Source: Progne subis subis
Taxonomy: Eukaryota; Chordata; Aves; Passeriformes; Hirundinidae
NCBI GenBank assembly: GCA_022316685.1
Contig: JAKJHU010000388.1
Span: 62,001 to 126,000, forward strand
Reading direction: 5' to 3'
DNA length: 64,000 bases
The position numbers were made by a program, and so were the translations under genes. Of the stretch, positions 34,158 through 44,278 are shown piece after piece. The notes under the pieces were generated by a model. It saw only the letters and a program-made list of their open reading frames with translations. It was not told where the DNA came from and searched no databases. How positions within the stretch are numbered: the first letter of the stretch is position 1; each line of letters starts with the position of its first letter.

Positions 34158-34745
34158 CTCTCAGAAGCCTGCCGCCCACCCACAGTCACTCAGGCAAAAG
34201 TAAAATGTAACAAAAACGCAAACCGCGGACCAACTCTTAAAACCGGGTGATTGCAAAACCGACCGAGCCCGGGGAGTCGCGACGAAGAAAAAAAAACGGT
34301 GGCTTTAAAACTTTCGGGGTCTCCACTCTCCCGAACTCCGAACCACTGTCCTTAAATTAAATTTTAAAGAACAGAAAAAAACCAAAGCGCGTTCTGAGGA
34401 GGGATCCCGCAGGAGCGTGGGGAAAACCTCCACCCCCTGAGCTGCGCAGCCTAGGATCTCCCACAAAGGGGGGATCCCTTCCCGAATTAGGGTCTTCCTT
34501 CCCCGAAGAACCCTCCTTTAAAGTAAGTCCCCTCCCGAAAGGCAACTTACCCCCTCCCGGAACCGAATAAAGCCTGGTGGTGTGGGCTTGGCCGCCTGAA
34601 GAGGACCCTCCGGGTGCTAAGGGCTTCCCTCTTCTCCCCTGCGAGCGTGGTGTGAGCCGCTCCAGCAGGGGGAGCGGGGCGTCCAAGGATTCTTCGGCCG
34701 GACTTCTTTCCGACCCAAATCCGTGCCGCGGGGTCCGCCACGTGG

Positions 34746-34762
34746 CCACGCGGTGGGCGCCA
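34746..34762 (-). other. Primer binding site, tRNA-Lys-like (ERV4)
   Basis: Minus-strand TGGCGCCCACCGCGTGG lies six bases from the LTR. The first nine bases match the tRNA-Lys(1,2) site, then it diverges. Confidence 0.5.
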
Positions 34763-34768
34763 AACCGC

Positions 34769-35466
34769 TGTCGCAGTGTCCGTCCTCGTGCTTGCAGCGC
34801 GGCCGCAGGCTAGCTCAGTTATGCACTGCAGCAACGTGGATGGGTCGGGGCGGCACGTCGGGCGAGCCGCCTCCTCCCCCGTGGGTTCTTAATTCCCCCG
34901 CACCAGCGGCGAGTGGACCGATGTAGAACGCAACCGCGGCAGCCGAAGAAAGGGCGACTCCTCCAGGCAGGGTAAAACAGCGTTTATTGCAGGGAGATAG
35001 AGCAGGGAGCTCAGCACTCTCTGATCCCCTGCCCAGAAGAGCCACGAGGACAGGTGTGCACGAGCTTAAAAGCAGGGGAGGGGATCGGGGTGGCGACAAC
35101 CGGTCAGCCAATTACAGTAATGAGGGGTAGAACTGGGGGTGTAACTTAATAACTGGGGGCCAACCAAAAAACGAAGAGAGGGGATTGCCAGGACCCCAAC
35201 CTATCACACGACGCCTTCCCTGGAGCTTTCTAGAATCCAGGGAAGGGTCCAGGAGGTGACAGACAGGGCACCCAAGGGGAGAAAGGGGAGATTGACAGTT
35301 AGGTATCAAAGGGGGAAGAAATGTCTGACATATAACTGACTTTTCTAACTCTGGGCAGACAGGTTACAACCAATACAAAAAACAGGGGGGTACAAGGAAC
35401 AAACCATTACAGAAAACTCAATATAAATTACATTAAATAAATAAAAACAAAACACACACCACCACA
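34769..35466 (-). repeat. 5' LTR of ERV4 (698 bp), promoter
   Basis: Pairs with 26321-27018. A minus-strand AATAAA lies near 34982 and a TTTTAAG TATA-like box near 35066. Followed by the duplication AGAAGC. Confidence 0.95.
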
Positions 35467-35472
35467 AGAAGC

Positions 35473-37530
35473 TGAAAGCGAAACTGACTAAAAATGAGAG
35501 TGAAACCAACTGGCCTGTTTCTATAATTCATCCTAAAAGTCCGCAAGGTAAACAAAACAACACACTTGAGCAGTCAAAACTGAAATATTCTCCTAATGCA
35601 AACAGCTGAAGTGGAGGATGTTGGTGACATTCTGGGAGGGGTTTTTGCTTTTCTTTCAGCCTTTGTCCTTCTTCCCTCCCCATCCCATCTCCCTGTTCCT
35701 CATGTGCTGTGCCATACAGCAGATATTCCAGGCTTTGTCCTCCAGCAGGAGCACCAGGGAAGTTGTGCAAGATCCCCATGTGCTTCAACACTGAAATCAG
35801 TGAATTGCCTGCCAGTTCCACACCACTGGAGAAGAGAGAACCTTTTCCCACTGCTCTGACATGGCAGCAGTCAGAGCATCAGACAGAGGCAGAGTAGCAG
35901 CTCCGTGTAATGGAGGCATTTGGGACCCTGGAGCTGGCAGAGATGCAAACAGCACTCCCAGGTGTTCCTGAGCCCTGCTGTGACCTCTCTCATGTGACAT
36001 GGGTGTGGCTTAAGGGCTCTGTAGGGTTAGGATTTGGACAGGTGATGCCAAGAGGAACAGAGTTTATTGTCTTGGGTACTGTGGCTGTAGGTGGGTATTC
36101 TGTTGCTGAAACCAAGTTCAGAAAGGAACCACGTTGATTTGATGAGTTTGACTGAGACCTCTGTCAACAAAATTAAAAGGGAGAGCCTGGGAGACACATA
36201 GCTTGCTCACAGACACACCAGTGTGGATGCAGCAGCTTTACAATGTTGTATGTTCACCTGTCTCAGGTGAACAGAAAAAAAAGATGAAGCCAGTTTGTTT
36301 CTGAAGACAGGAGGAGATCAGGAGAGCAAAGGACCAGAGGAAAGCCAATGCTGTGCTGACAGGCAAAGAGACTGCTCTCTTTGTGTTCTTTGTGCTTGAC
36401 TGAAACATCTTCACAGGATTTTTTTCCCTCTAATCTGGAAATAATTCTGATTTATTTTAAGTCTTCTATGAAGAGTCACTCAGCAGCAGCTGGCTGGCTG
36501 CGGGTGGCTGCGTGTGCACAGACGCCTCAGTGTGCTTCCAAGGGGCTGCTGCCTTCTTCAGTTGACACTGCATTCAATTATTGTGTTTTCACTTATATAT
36601 AAAAGGTAATGATGGAGGTTTTCAGCTTTTATAGCACCACAAATCACAGAGTCCTTCACTGTACATGTGGCATCACTGCCACAGCGTAGCATGGGAGATC
36701 ACGGCCTCCCCATGCAGGCTTGCAGAGTGAGCAGTGGAGCAGTGCCATCAGAGACCCCTCCAAACTGCAAAAGGGACACCACAGGGAGGGCAAACCTTCA
36801 CGGGCAGATGCTCCTCTGCACAGTCCTTCAGCCACCAGCCCCTGGCTGACAGGCAGGGATGGGCAGTGTGATACCTGGGATCAGGGAAGGGCAGGAAGAT
36901 CTATTTTCTGTGTGTTTCACATGGTCAACAGCACATCTGTGAAGGAGCTGTGCAGCCTGTGTGGGCAAGGAAGGGTTAAGGTGAAGACATAATTCGTGAG
37001 AAGGGCCATGGCATAGAGAGTGACATTGGCTGCAGCACTTCTGTGGGTGCTCAGTCACACAGCCTCTTCCCAGCTCAAAGTTGCTGGGTAGATCTGGAGC
37101 GAGTAGGCTGGGAAACTGTTGGGAACTGGGATCTGCTTCTGTCACAGAATGATCATTTCACTGTACATAATATCGTAACATCATTATATTTGCAAAGTCA
37201 GCCCTGGAAAAAAAAGGGCTTGGACTGGTGGATCAGGACTGTTTGCCTTTGAAACCAGCCAATATAAGGAAAAAACCAAGGCAGTAACAGAGCATGAACA
37301 ATCCTCAGTAGCGGGATGCCACCTACCATCCAGGGATCTGAAAAGGACTCACCACTGGCAGGCTTGGTCTTGACTTTGGCATTCGGGTAGCTTAATGCAC
37401 ATTGAAATGCCCTAAAATGGTCTGGTGAAAGGGCAGCATTAGCACTTGTCAGCTTCTCCAGTTTCCTTTAATAGAAGAGATATTAGCCAAGCCATTTTTA
37501 TTCTGCCCTGCTGGCAGGGAAGGGGGTGTC
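35473..37530. other. Host non-coding DNA, no gene recognised
   Basis: No recognisable coding, RNA or repeat content beyond short low-complexity runs. Confidence 0.55.
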
Positions 37531-37905
37531 TGTAGCAGGATTTTTGGAGACAGACACAGAGAGGCCTTACAGTGCTGGGAAAGTTCTGTTGTTTTAGCAC
37601 TGTCAAGGACGTTGAGCCTGAGAACCAGGACGCTGAGCCTGAGAACCAGCTTTTTCCCTCAACAAAGTGTAAACAGATAACTGCAAAGGAATGCTTATGC
37701 AGATAACACTAGCCAATAGCTAGTAGTAAAATGCCGTGTGAACAGCTTGTGCACTAGAATGATAAATGTATAAAAAAACCCTGTGTACCCTCAATAAATG
37801 GAGCATTCACCACTACTTCTGTGAAGAAGGTGTTTGACTCTGGCTGTTCCCTGTGTTTTTGTTTTTGTTTTCTTTTTGTTTTTTTCTTTTCAAAAATCAC
37901 CTTCA
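37531..37905 (+). repeat. 5' LTR of ERV5a (375 bp)
   Basis: Starts TGTAGCAGGA, ends CACCTTCA, with TATAAAA-like sequence near 37769 and AATAAA near 37794; its 3' end is T-rich. Confidence 0.9.
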
Positions 37906-37907
37906 AT

Positions 37908-37925
37908 TGGCGCCCGAACAGGGGC
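37908..37925 (+). other. Primer binding site, tRNA-Lys3 (ERV5a)
   Basis: TGGCGCCCGAACAGGGGC, two bases after the LTR; one mismatch to the standard tRNA-Lys3 site. Confidence 0.9.
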
Positions 37926-38011
37926 CTTGGGGCGACGACACGGAGGAGAAAATTAGCGGTGGGACGCTGAGCGGTTGGACACTGAACTCGCCGACAGATG
38001 CAGCTGCGGTC

Positions 38012-38761
38012 TGTGGCTGGTTCTGTCCCCGCACCAGGCGGGCGCTGACCTCCGGCTAGCTCTGGTCACCACAGCTACAGAATGTTCCCAGTTCGGATAG
38101 GCACGCAGGTGGTCTTTACCTGCTGATTCGACTTCTCAGCAGCAGCTGGACCAAATAGTGTCCTGACAGCAACGGCAGTGGAAGAAAAGGCTGGCTCTCA
38201 GCTGGTTAAAAGATGTTTATTCAGGCCCAGCTGCGGGAAGTCCGCAGCTGGTCCAAAACTCAGGCCGGGGGACCAGCAAGTGAGAGAGGAGAGCAGAGCA
38301 GAGAGGATTTGACTCTCCCTCCTCCACCTTATAAGCGGGGGAGGGGTTCAGGGGGTGTTACAACAAGACAACAAATCAGGGGATTCAGGGGGTAACAAGG
38401 TGTGCCCACCCCCAAGCCTCGGACCACTAAAATCCAGAGCCAAAGGAATTCCCCCCAGGGGACCTATCACCTGAAGCCCTCTCCCTGAGATTTCGCAATC
38501 TGGGAGGGTCCCCTGGAGTGATAGACGGGCTGCCCCAGAGCATGGGCGGGGAGGGGGGGGGGTGTCAGAGGGGATGGACAAGGATAGGTGGGGGGGGGGT
38601 CAGAGGGGATGGACAAGGATAGGTGGGGGTGGGATGATTGACACAAAACACCTTATTATACAGAAAACACAATAGGGTTACAGAATTGGGGATACAGTGA
38701 AATGAACCATAACATAAACTTCTTATAAAAAACCTAACAAAACACTTCTTGCACCGCCACA
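38012..38761 (-). repeat. Solo LTR (750 bp) in ERV5a leader, duplication GCGGTC
   Basis: GCGGTC at 38006-38011 and 38762-38767 flanks a TG...CA element in minus orientation. It shares long blocks with the ERV2 LTR (CTTATAAGCGGGGGAGGGG, AGATGTTTATT, terminal CACCGCCACA). It contains a 34-bp tandem duplication at 38564-38631. The intact leader of ERV5b shows the uninterrupted site. Confidence 0.9.
38564..38631. repeat. Tandem duplication, period 34 bp, within solo LTR
   Basis: The unit GTCAGAGGGGATGGACAAGG plus a G-run occurs at 38564 and 38598. Confidence 0.8.
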
Positions 38762-38932
38762 GCGGTCAGATGCTGATCTGCCGAGAGATGCATCAGCAGT
38801 GAGGCAGAAGCTCGCCGTCCATGCAAATAGATTGCGAGGCTGAGCTGGTAAGGGGAGCAGAGGGGCAGTTTTCTTGAAAAAAGGTGGAAGGCTCTGAGTA
38901 CTCACTTCCCTGCCCCATTGACGACGGCAAGC

Positions 38933-39973
38933 ATGGAATGCGATTTTGCTGCCGCATTGAAGTTATTTATTATTATACTCTCTGAGAGAGGAAAAACAGT
39001 AGCAGAAAAAGTACTGCAAAAGCTGATTAACTGGGCACGGGGAAATGGACATTTAACAACCTCCCGGCACTGCGAAGTCGGGGGAGGTGCCGCGGGGCCC
39101 CTGCCGTGCCCTCCCGCCACCTCCGGCGTCCCGGCACCATTGCTGGCTGACGCCCGGCTCGCCGCTCCCGGCCCGCGGACCATCCCCGTCGCCCGAGGGC
39201 CACCGCCCCTGCCACCCTGCAGCAACAGGCAGGACGAGGAGGAAGCAGCCCCCGGGAGTCCGCGCCACCGCCACCGGGGCCGGGGCCGAGGCCGCCGCTC
39301 CCAGCGCCGCCGCTCCCACAACGCATGCACCGACTGCCCCCCCCCCCCTTTCTCGGCTGTGCCCGAAGAGACACCGGTTGACCAAGAGAGGGGAACCGGT
39401 GACCCCTGCTGTCGACCACCTTCCCCCGACAATGTTCCGCTGCCGGACGAATTAGAGGATGATGGAGCAGTGCTTCCCCCTGGCAGAACCCACGACTGAT
39501 TTAAAAGAACGGACTGAGCAAATTCAGGCCGTGATGCAGCGCCTGAATGAGCAAGTGCAAGCAGCAGCTAAGCTGCTGCTGGATAAAGCCCAAGAACTAT
39601 CTACAATAAATGCTAAAAATCAGGAGGAGCCAACATCGTTTAGCTCCCAGTTAACTCCAATGCAACAATTGCTAGAACAAACTGCACAAAGCAGTCCCAA
39701 GGCAACACCTTTGCCTGCTCCACCTGTGACTCGATGGTTCGGAATTATATGTGATGTTATACTAGAAGGACAGTGGGAACCCGCAGGACACGTGGCATGT
39801 CTTGTAGCGCGTCCTGTCGTGTTCAGAGATGGCAATCCTGTGTGTGAGCAGCATGAATGGAAAATCTTGCAATAGGCAAAAAAATACAGTAAAAGAGCAC
39901 AGCTTGAAATCTGAAAAGTGCTCGAACAATGTTAGATTGGATTCATACTGTAGATATCATTTCTCCAGCTGGG
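38933..39973 (+). pseudogene. gag: gag fragment (matrix to early capsid), deleted and frameshifted (ERV5a)
   Basis: ATG at 38933 starts a matrix beginning MECDFAAALKLF. After LTT near 39060 it departs from the ERV5b matrix and enters a GC-rich proline/arginine-rich linker. The frame then changes near 39460 to a glutamine-rich helical segment and start-of-capsid sequence (WFGIICDVILEGQWEPAGH) up to 39875. Gag-like sequence continues with stops to about 39973, where it meets CEPT1. Matrix lacks its C-terminal half and capsid its major homology region. Confidence 0.75.
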
Positions 39974-41513
39974 ATTGACCCCAATCTGATCACCATCATC
40001 AAACTGTTAATAATATATTTACAACTCTGTCATTAGTATGTTACTGCTCAACAGCTTCAAAGGCAGGCACCTTCCTGGACATTCATTGTTTGTGCCTGTG
40101 GCATTCCAGTCCCTGGATGTTACAGATGGAAAACAAGCAAGAAGAACAAATAGCAGCACTCCGTTAAGAGAGCTTTTTGATCATAGCTGTGGTTCATTGT
40201 CCACAGTCTTTGTGGTTTTAGAAACTTGTATGGCTGTGCAGCTGTACACCAACCCTGATTGGATGTTTTTCTGCTGTTTTGCTGTGACATTCATGTTTTA
40301 CTGCGTGCACTGACAGACGTATGTCTCAGGAACGCTGCGCTTTGGCATGATTGATGTGACTAAAATACAAATCTTCATAATAATCATGCATTTGCTAGCA
40401 GTGATTGAAAGACCACCTTTTTAGCAATCTTTGATTCCAAGACTGAACATTCAGGTGAAAATACTCCCAGCTCTTTGTACTGTAGCAGGAACCATATTCT
40501 CCTGTACAAACTGGAGTTGGCAAAAATAGATCCACTTTAGCAGGAACAAGTGTCCTCTCACCTTTTATTCATATTAGCTCCGTGATTGCCTTGGCTACAA
40601 TGATCTACAAGAAATCTGCTGTGCAGCTCTTTGAGAGGCACCCCTGACTCTACATCCTGACTTTTAGCTTTGTGTCTGCCAAGATCACAAATCAACTGGT
40701 GGTTGCCCACGTGACCAAAAGTGAGATGTATTTATATAACACAGCATTCATAGGCCCAGCCTTGCTGTGCCTTGACCAGTGTTTTAACAGCTTTATTGAT
40801 AAGTATATTGTCCTCTGGATTGCCCTGATCCTGTCCCTGTTTAACCTGCTCCGATACTGTGTCAGCGTGTACAACCAGAATTGCTGCCCACCTGCACATC
40901 CACGTGTTCCGCATCAAGGGCTGCCCCATGCCCTCAAACCATCACTAGGGATGGGAGCTGCCACAGAGGAATGGAAAAAGAAGTCAGGTTTCTACAGGAA
41001 TGGATGAAGACTTGTCAGAGACAAATGCTAAAAGCAGATGAGAACAAAGTAATTTATAATAATCAATGTTCTATAACTATTCTTCTTTGCTATCAGTAAC
41101 ACTCCTGACTAGTCTCCTGCCTGAGAGAGTGAATTCCGAGTTCACCCTAGTCAACTTTCCATGCAGTCAACTCTGTTCGTTCCAACTCTGGAAAAGCATG
41201 CAGGAGACAAATGCTGTCTTTGTAATTACCTCCATTTTAGATTACTCTCTATATAGTGAATAGATCCCCACCAACTGGAGTTTCTAATGCAGTATAATTA
41301 CAGCTGCAATCTGACTTGCTTTTAATTTTAATATTTCATCATCTCTTAGTGAAATACTTGTTTAGTGTCCACTTGGAATTTATTTACTAACGACTTGAGT
41401 TGGTAAAAACACAGAGATATCTTACTAAGTTGTGTGGCTGCAGCAGCTGCCAAGTAAGAGCCAAGCTGGGGTGGTTTTCACTCGTGCATTGCTGACAAAG
41501 CGGTTTCATGCTG
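39974..41513 (+). pseudogene. CEPT1: CEPT1 retrocopy (choline/ethanolamine phosphotransferase 1), intronless, with 3' UTR
   Basis: Translated in shifting frames, this gives the conserved core of CEPT1, an ER/nuclear-membrane enzyme of phosphatidylcholine and phosphatidylethanolamine synthesis. Landmarks are NLITII near 39990, the CDP-alcohol phosphotransferase motif beginning [11 protein letters not shown] (near 40130), [39 protein letters not shown] and GPALL, ending SNHH-stop at 40946-40948. The catalytic motif has lost its glycine (to arginine) and last aspartate (to glycine). Several stops and a short deletion are present. No introns interrupt it, so it was copied from mRNA. 3' UTR-like sequence follows to about 41513, with no poly(A) tail. 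The N-terminal quarter is missing. The match is from memory of the vertebrate protein; CHPT1 fits less well. Confidence 0.88.
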
Positions 41514-41760
41514 AGCAGGGTCACAGTAAGCCTTCAGCACGCAGTGAACCCCGCAAGCCCTCTGAAGATAAAAAGCCAGATGGTCAGCTCTGGAGAGGAT
41601 AAGAGGAACACTTCTGGCCAGAGCAGCTGATCTCAAATTCGTCCCAGACTGGCAGATCTCCAAGGGCCCTGGAATCCATCACCCTGAAACCTGCTGGTCA
41701 GCGATCAGGACACCTCTGAGGCGAATTCGACAACAGCTGCACCCAAGGCTTTGAGCTTTG
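41514..41760 (+). repeat. Retroviral leader segment homologous to ERV3 leader, ending at a splice junction
   Basis: Closely similar to 22095-22326 from GGGTCACAGT to GAGCTTTG. Homology stops exactly at the ERV3 splice donor position; the next bases here are CATCTGGACC, not GTAAGA. This reads as the 5' exon of a spliced subgenomic RNA. Confidence 0.85.
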
Positions 41761-41788
41761 CATCTGGACCACAATGGATACCGAGTAA

Positions 41789-42325
41789 ATGGACTCGGCC
41801 AGCAAGGAAAAAAAAGAAGGAAGAAGAGCACGGATCATCAAGTTCTTGCTGAGACAGGTGGTGGTTGAGGCCGCTGGTGAACAACGCTCTCCTGACCCAG
41901 ACTGGGTTGTAGCATGCATTTTTGATCACCAAGGCCCCTTGGGATCGCTGGAACTTTCCCAGGACTTGCATGAGGGGCAAGAAAAAGAGTGTCCTCAGTA
42001 TCAGGAAATAATAGTTATAGAAGTGAGCTGCAGAGTTTGTGGTGCTCAATTTGAGAGAGAGACCCCAAAGCTTTGGCGTAAGGGTGGTTTGTGTGACCAT
42101 TGCTACAGTGGTACCCTTGGTGCCTTTTATCAAGCAGCACAGGTAGCTTTGAGAATACCTAACCCTGTTCCTGACGATTTTGGTGGAGTAGCGGATTGGG
42201 GATTTGCGCAGACAGTGTGGGCCATTAAGAGAGGGATGTGGCAGGTCCGCATGGTAAGACGTTCTCGCGTGTTGCGTGCTTTTTGCTCATGGTATCAACA
42301 AGCGTTGCAGGATCTTCTCAGCTAG
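41789..42325 (+). CDS. 178-codon ORF of unknown function with CxxC-X17-CxxC motif, before env
   Basis: I do not recognise this protein. The ATG at 41789 follows a five-codon upstream ORF in the exon joined to the leader. The N-terminus is basic (KEKKEGRRAR). C81, C84, C102 and C105 form two CxxC pairs 17 residues apart, a spacing seen in zinc-binding folds, flanked by W- and acidic-rich segments, with a basic C-terminus (RMVRRSRVLR). The 3' end overlaps the env signal-peptide region in another frame. ERV2 and ERV4 have nothing equivalent between pol and env. It is uninterrupted although the env beside it is full of stops. It may be an accessory gene of an ERV3-like virus, or a captured host fragment; I cannot tell which. 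Confidence 0.6.
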   Translation: MDSASKEKKEGRRARIIKFLLRQVVVEAAGEQRSPDPDWVVACIFDHQGPLGSLELSQDLHEGQEKECPQYQEIIVIEVSCRVCGAQFERETPKLWRKGGLCDHCYSGTLGAFYQAAQVALRIPNPVPDDFGGVADWGFAQTVWAIKRGMWQVRMVRRSRVLRAFCSWYQQALQDLLS

Positions 42326-43525
42326 CTCATCAATTTTCTAAGAGAACTAATGTATGAGTGACATTTGCCAAAACGACTGGAACGGATTCTATTTGCCTTA
42401 GCCTGGCCAATCCCCAAGACCCATTCAGAACTTGTTTGATAGGAACACCCCTTTGGAGCCCTCATAAATTTAACGGTTATGTGAAAAATGAGACAATGCT
42501 GAATTTTACTGTGGGAAACGCCACGGTGTGGACATCAGGTTTCACAGCTGCCCAGGCTGATGGAGGCTGGCAGCGTAAAATTATAGAGCAACTTGATGAT
42601 ACACTTACTTCACCACCTGAAGAATTAGACCTCCTTGAATGTATGAATGCCAGCTCTACAAATAGAAGTGAGGTAGGTTGGGTGTCCTTTTAGCCCCCCA
42701 CAGAGCAGAGTCTAAATATACATAGCCAGAAATGGGCTGCAATAAATTCAGCTTGACTATCTGGTAGCAGTGTACACCAACAACTTTATTCCAAATGTAA
42801 TTTGACTGGCAAACCGGCGCGATGCCTTCCACCAGGAACATTTTTAATATGTGGGGACCACGCTTGGAATGGAGTCCCAGCCAGCCCACATGGGGGCCCA
42901 TGCTATTTAGGGAAGCTTGCCCTGTTTCACCCTAACATAACCGCATTGATGACTTTTGCTAAAGTCACTCGGAGAAAACGTGCCATATATGAGTTGGACT
43001 GTACAGACATAAAAGATCCTAAATTCTAGTCCCAAGCTAGGACAGTGTTAACATCCATGTTTATACCAAGAGCAACAGCTACCCGAGCAATGACCACATT
43101 GAAGCAGATGGCATGCTGGACCAAATCAGAATTGAATGTGACTAGTCAAATTTTGGATGAGCTATCAGCGGATGTTACCAGTGTTAATCATGCTGTTTTA
43201 CAAAACCATGCTGTGATTGATTTTTGCTTTTAGTACATAACCATAGGTGTGAAGAATTTAAAGGAATGTGTTGCATGAACCTGTCAGACCATTCTGGATC
43301 AATTCACAAAAATTGCAATTAATGAAGAACAAATTACATGATTTAAAAGAAAGTAATGATGCATTTAAAGATTAATTAAGTAACCTTAAGATTACAAGAT
43401 AGCTGAAGTTTGTTATTAAACAAGTGTTTGTTATATTATTACTTATATTATTAGGATTATTAGTACTAAGTTGTGTAATGTCATGTATTAAGAATATATT
43501 GTGTGAGACAATATCTAATGCTTAG
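42268..43525 (+). pseudogene. env: env, multiply broken (ERV5a)
   Basis: A signal-peptide-like stretch (ACFLLMVSTSVAG) overlaps the preceding ORF. A TGA at 42355 precedes the SU start (GTDSICLSLANPQDPF), which stops at 42691. SU resumes with FLICGDHAWNGVP and a strong RRKR cleavage site (near 42970-42985), then stops at 43027. TM follows with a heptad segment, a stop at 43231, the CX6CC motif in a shifted frame (near 43255), an anchor helix and tail ending with the TAG at 43523. It is related to the ERV4 Env. At least three stops and one frameshift make it non-functional. Confidence 0.85.
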
Positions 43526-43532
43526 CTTGTGC

Positions 43533-43549
43533 AAAAGAAAAACGGGAAT
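43533..43549 (+). other. Polypurine tract (ERV5a)
   Basis: AAAAGAAAAACGGGAAT abuts the LTR start at 43550. Confidence 0.8.
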
Positions 43550-43925
43550 TGTAGCAGGATTTTTGGAGACAGACACAGAGAGGCCTTACAGTGCTGGGAA
43601 AGTTCTGTTGTTTTAGCACTGTCAAGGACGTTGAGCCTGAGAACCAGGACGCTGAGCCTGAGAACCAGCTTTTTCCCTCAACAAAGTGTAAACAGGTAAG
43701 TGCAAAGGAATGCTTATGCAGATAACACTAGCCAATAGCGAGTAGTAAAATGCCGTGTGAACAGCTTATGCACAAGAATGATATATGTATAAAAGAACCC
43801 TGTGTACCCTCAATAAATGGAACATTCACCACTACTTCTGTGAAGAAGGTGTTTGACTCTGGCTGTTCCCCGTGTTTTTGTTTTTGTTTTCGTTTTGTTT
43901 TTCTTTTTTTTCAAAATCACCTTCA
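43550..43925 (+). repeat. Shared LTR: 3' LTR of ERV5a and 5' LTR of ERV5b (376 bp)
   Basis: Starts TGTAGCAGGA and ends CACCTTCA. Unlike an ordinary 3' LTR it is followed not by host DNA but by a second primer site and leader. AATAAA near 43812. Confidence 0.9.
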
Positions 43926-43927
43926 AT

Positions 43928-43945
43928 TGGCGCCCGAACAGGGAC
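43928..43945 (+). other. Primer binding site, tRNA-Lys3 (ERV5b)
   Basis: TGGCGCCCGAACAGGGAC, an exact standard tRNA-Lys3 site, two bases after the LTR. Confidence 0.92.
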
Positions 43946-44214
43946 CTTGGGGTGACGACCTGGAGGAGAAATTAGCGGTGGGACGCTGAGCGGTTGGACG
44001 CTGAACTCACCGACAGATGCAGCTGCATTGAGGTGAGACCTCCGGAAAATAGTGGTCAGACGGTGATCTGCCGAGAGATGCATCAGCATTGAGGCAGAGG
44101 CTCGCCGTCCTTGCAGAGTGCGAGGCTGAGCTGGTAAGGGGAACAGGGGGCAGTTTCTTGCAAAAAGGTGGAAGGCTCGAGTACTCACTTCCCTGCCCCA
44201 TTGACAAGGCAAGC

Positions 44215-44278
44215 ATGGAATGTGAATTTGCTGCCGCATTGAAGTTGCTTATAAGTATACTCTCTAAGAGAGGAAATA
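44215..44278 (+). pseudogene. gag: gag 5' end, interrupted by ERV6 (ERV5b)
   Basis: ATG at 44215 starts MECEFAAALKLL, parallel to the ERV5a matrix, and is cut after 21 codons by ERV6. The sequence resumes at 63576, inside the AATA duplication. Confidence 0.8.

Larger units (their letters stand above)
26321..35466 (-). mobile_element. ERV4: near-complete provirus with full-length env
   Basis: A two-LTR provirus in minus orientation flanked by AGAAGC (26315-26320 and 35467-35472). LTRs of 698 bp differ at about five positions by eye. gag, pro and pol share one frame interrupted by three stops; env is uninterrupted. Pol and LTR ends are clearly related to ERV2 (CACCACCACA terminus, GGCTAGCTC block), but the U5-proximal sequence differs. 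Confidence 0.95.
37531..43925 (+). mobile_element. ERV5a: chimeric provirus gag-CEPT1-env, no pol
   Basis: Plus-strand LTRs (37531-37905 and 43550-43925) bracket a tRNA-Lys3 primer site, leader (with inserted solo LTR), a shortened gag, a CEPT1 retrocopy, a leader resembling that of ERV3, a CxxC ORF, a decayed env and a polypurine tract. No protease, reverse transcriptase or integrase sequence is present. The LTR pair shows about ten differences plus indels, so it is older than ERV2, 4, 6 and 7. The 3' LTR is also the 5' LTR of ERV5b. Confidence 0.85.

Noticed and set aside
39974..40948. CHPT1 instead of CEPT1 as source of the retrocopy
   Set aside because: Segments such as [25 protein letters not shown] and the SNHH end fit CEPT1 as I know it better than CHPT1; an alignment would settle it.
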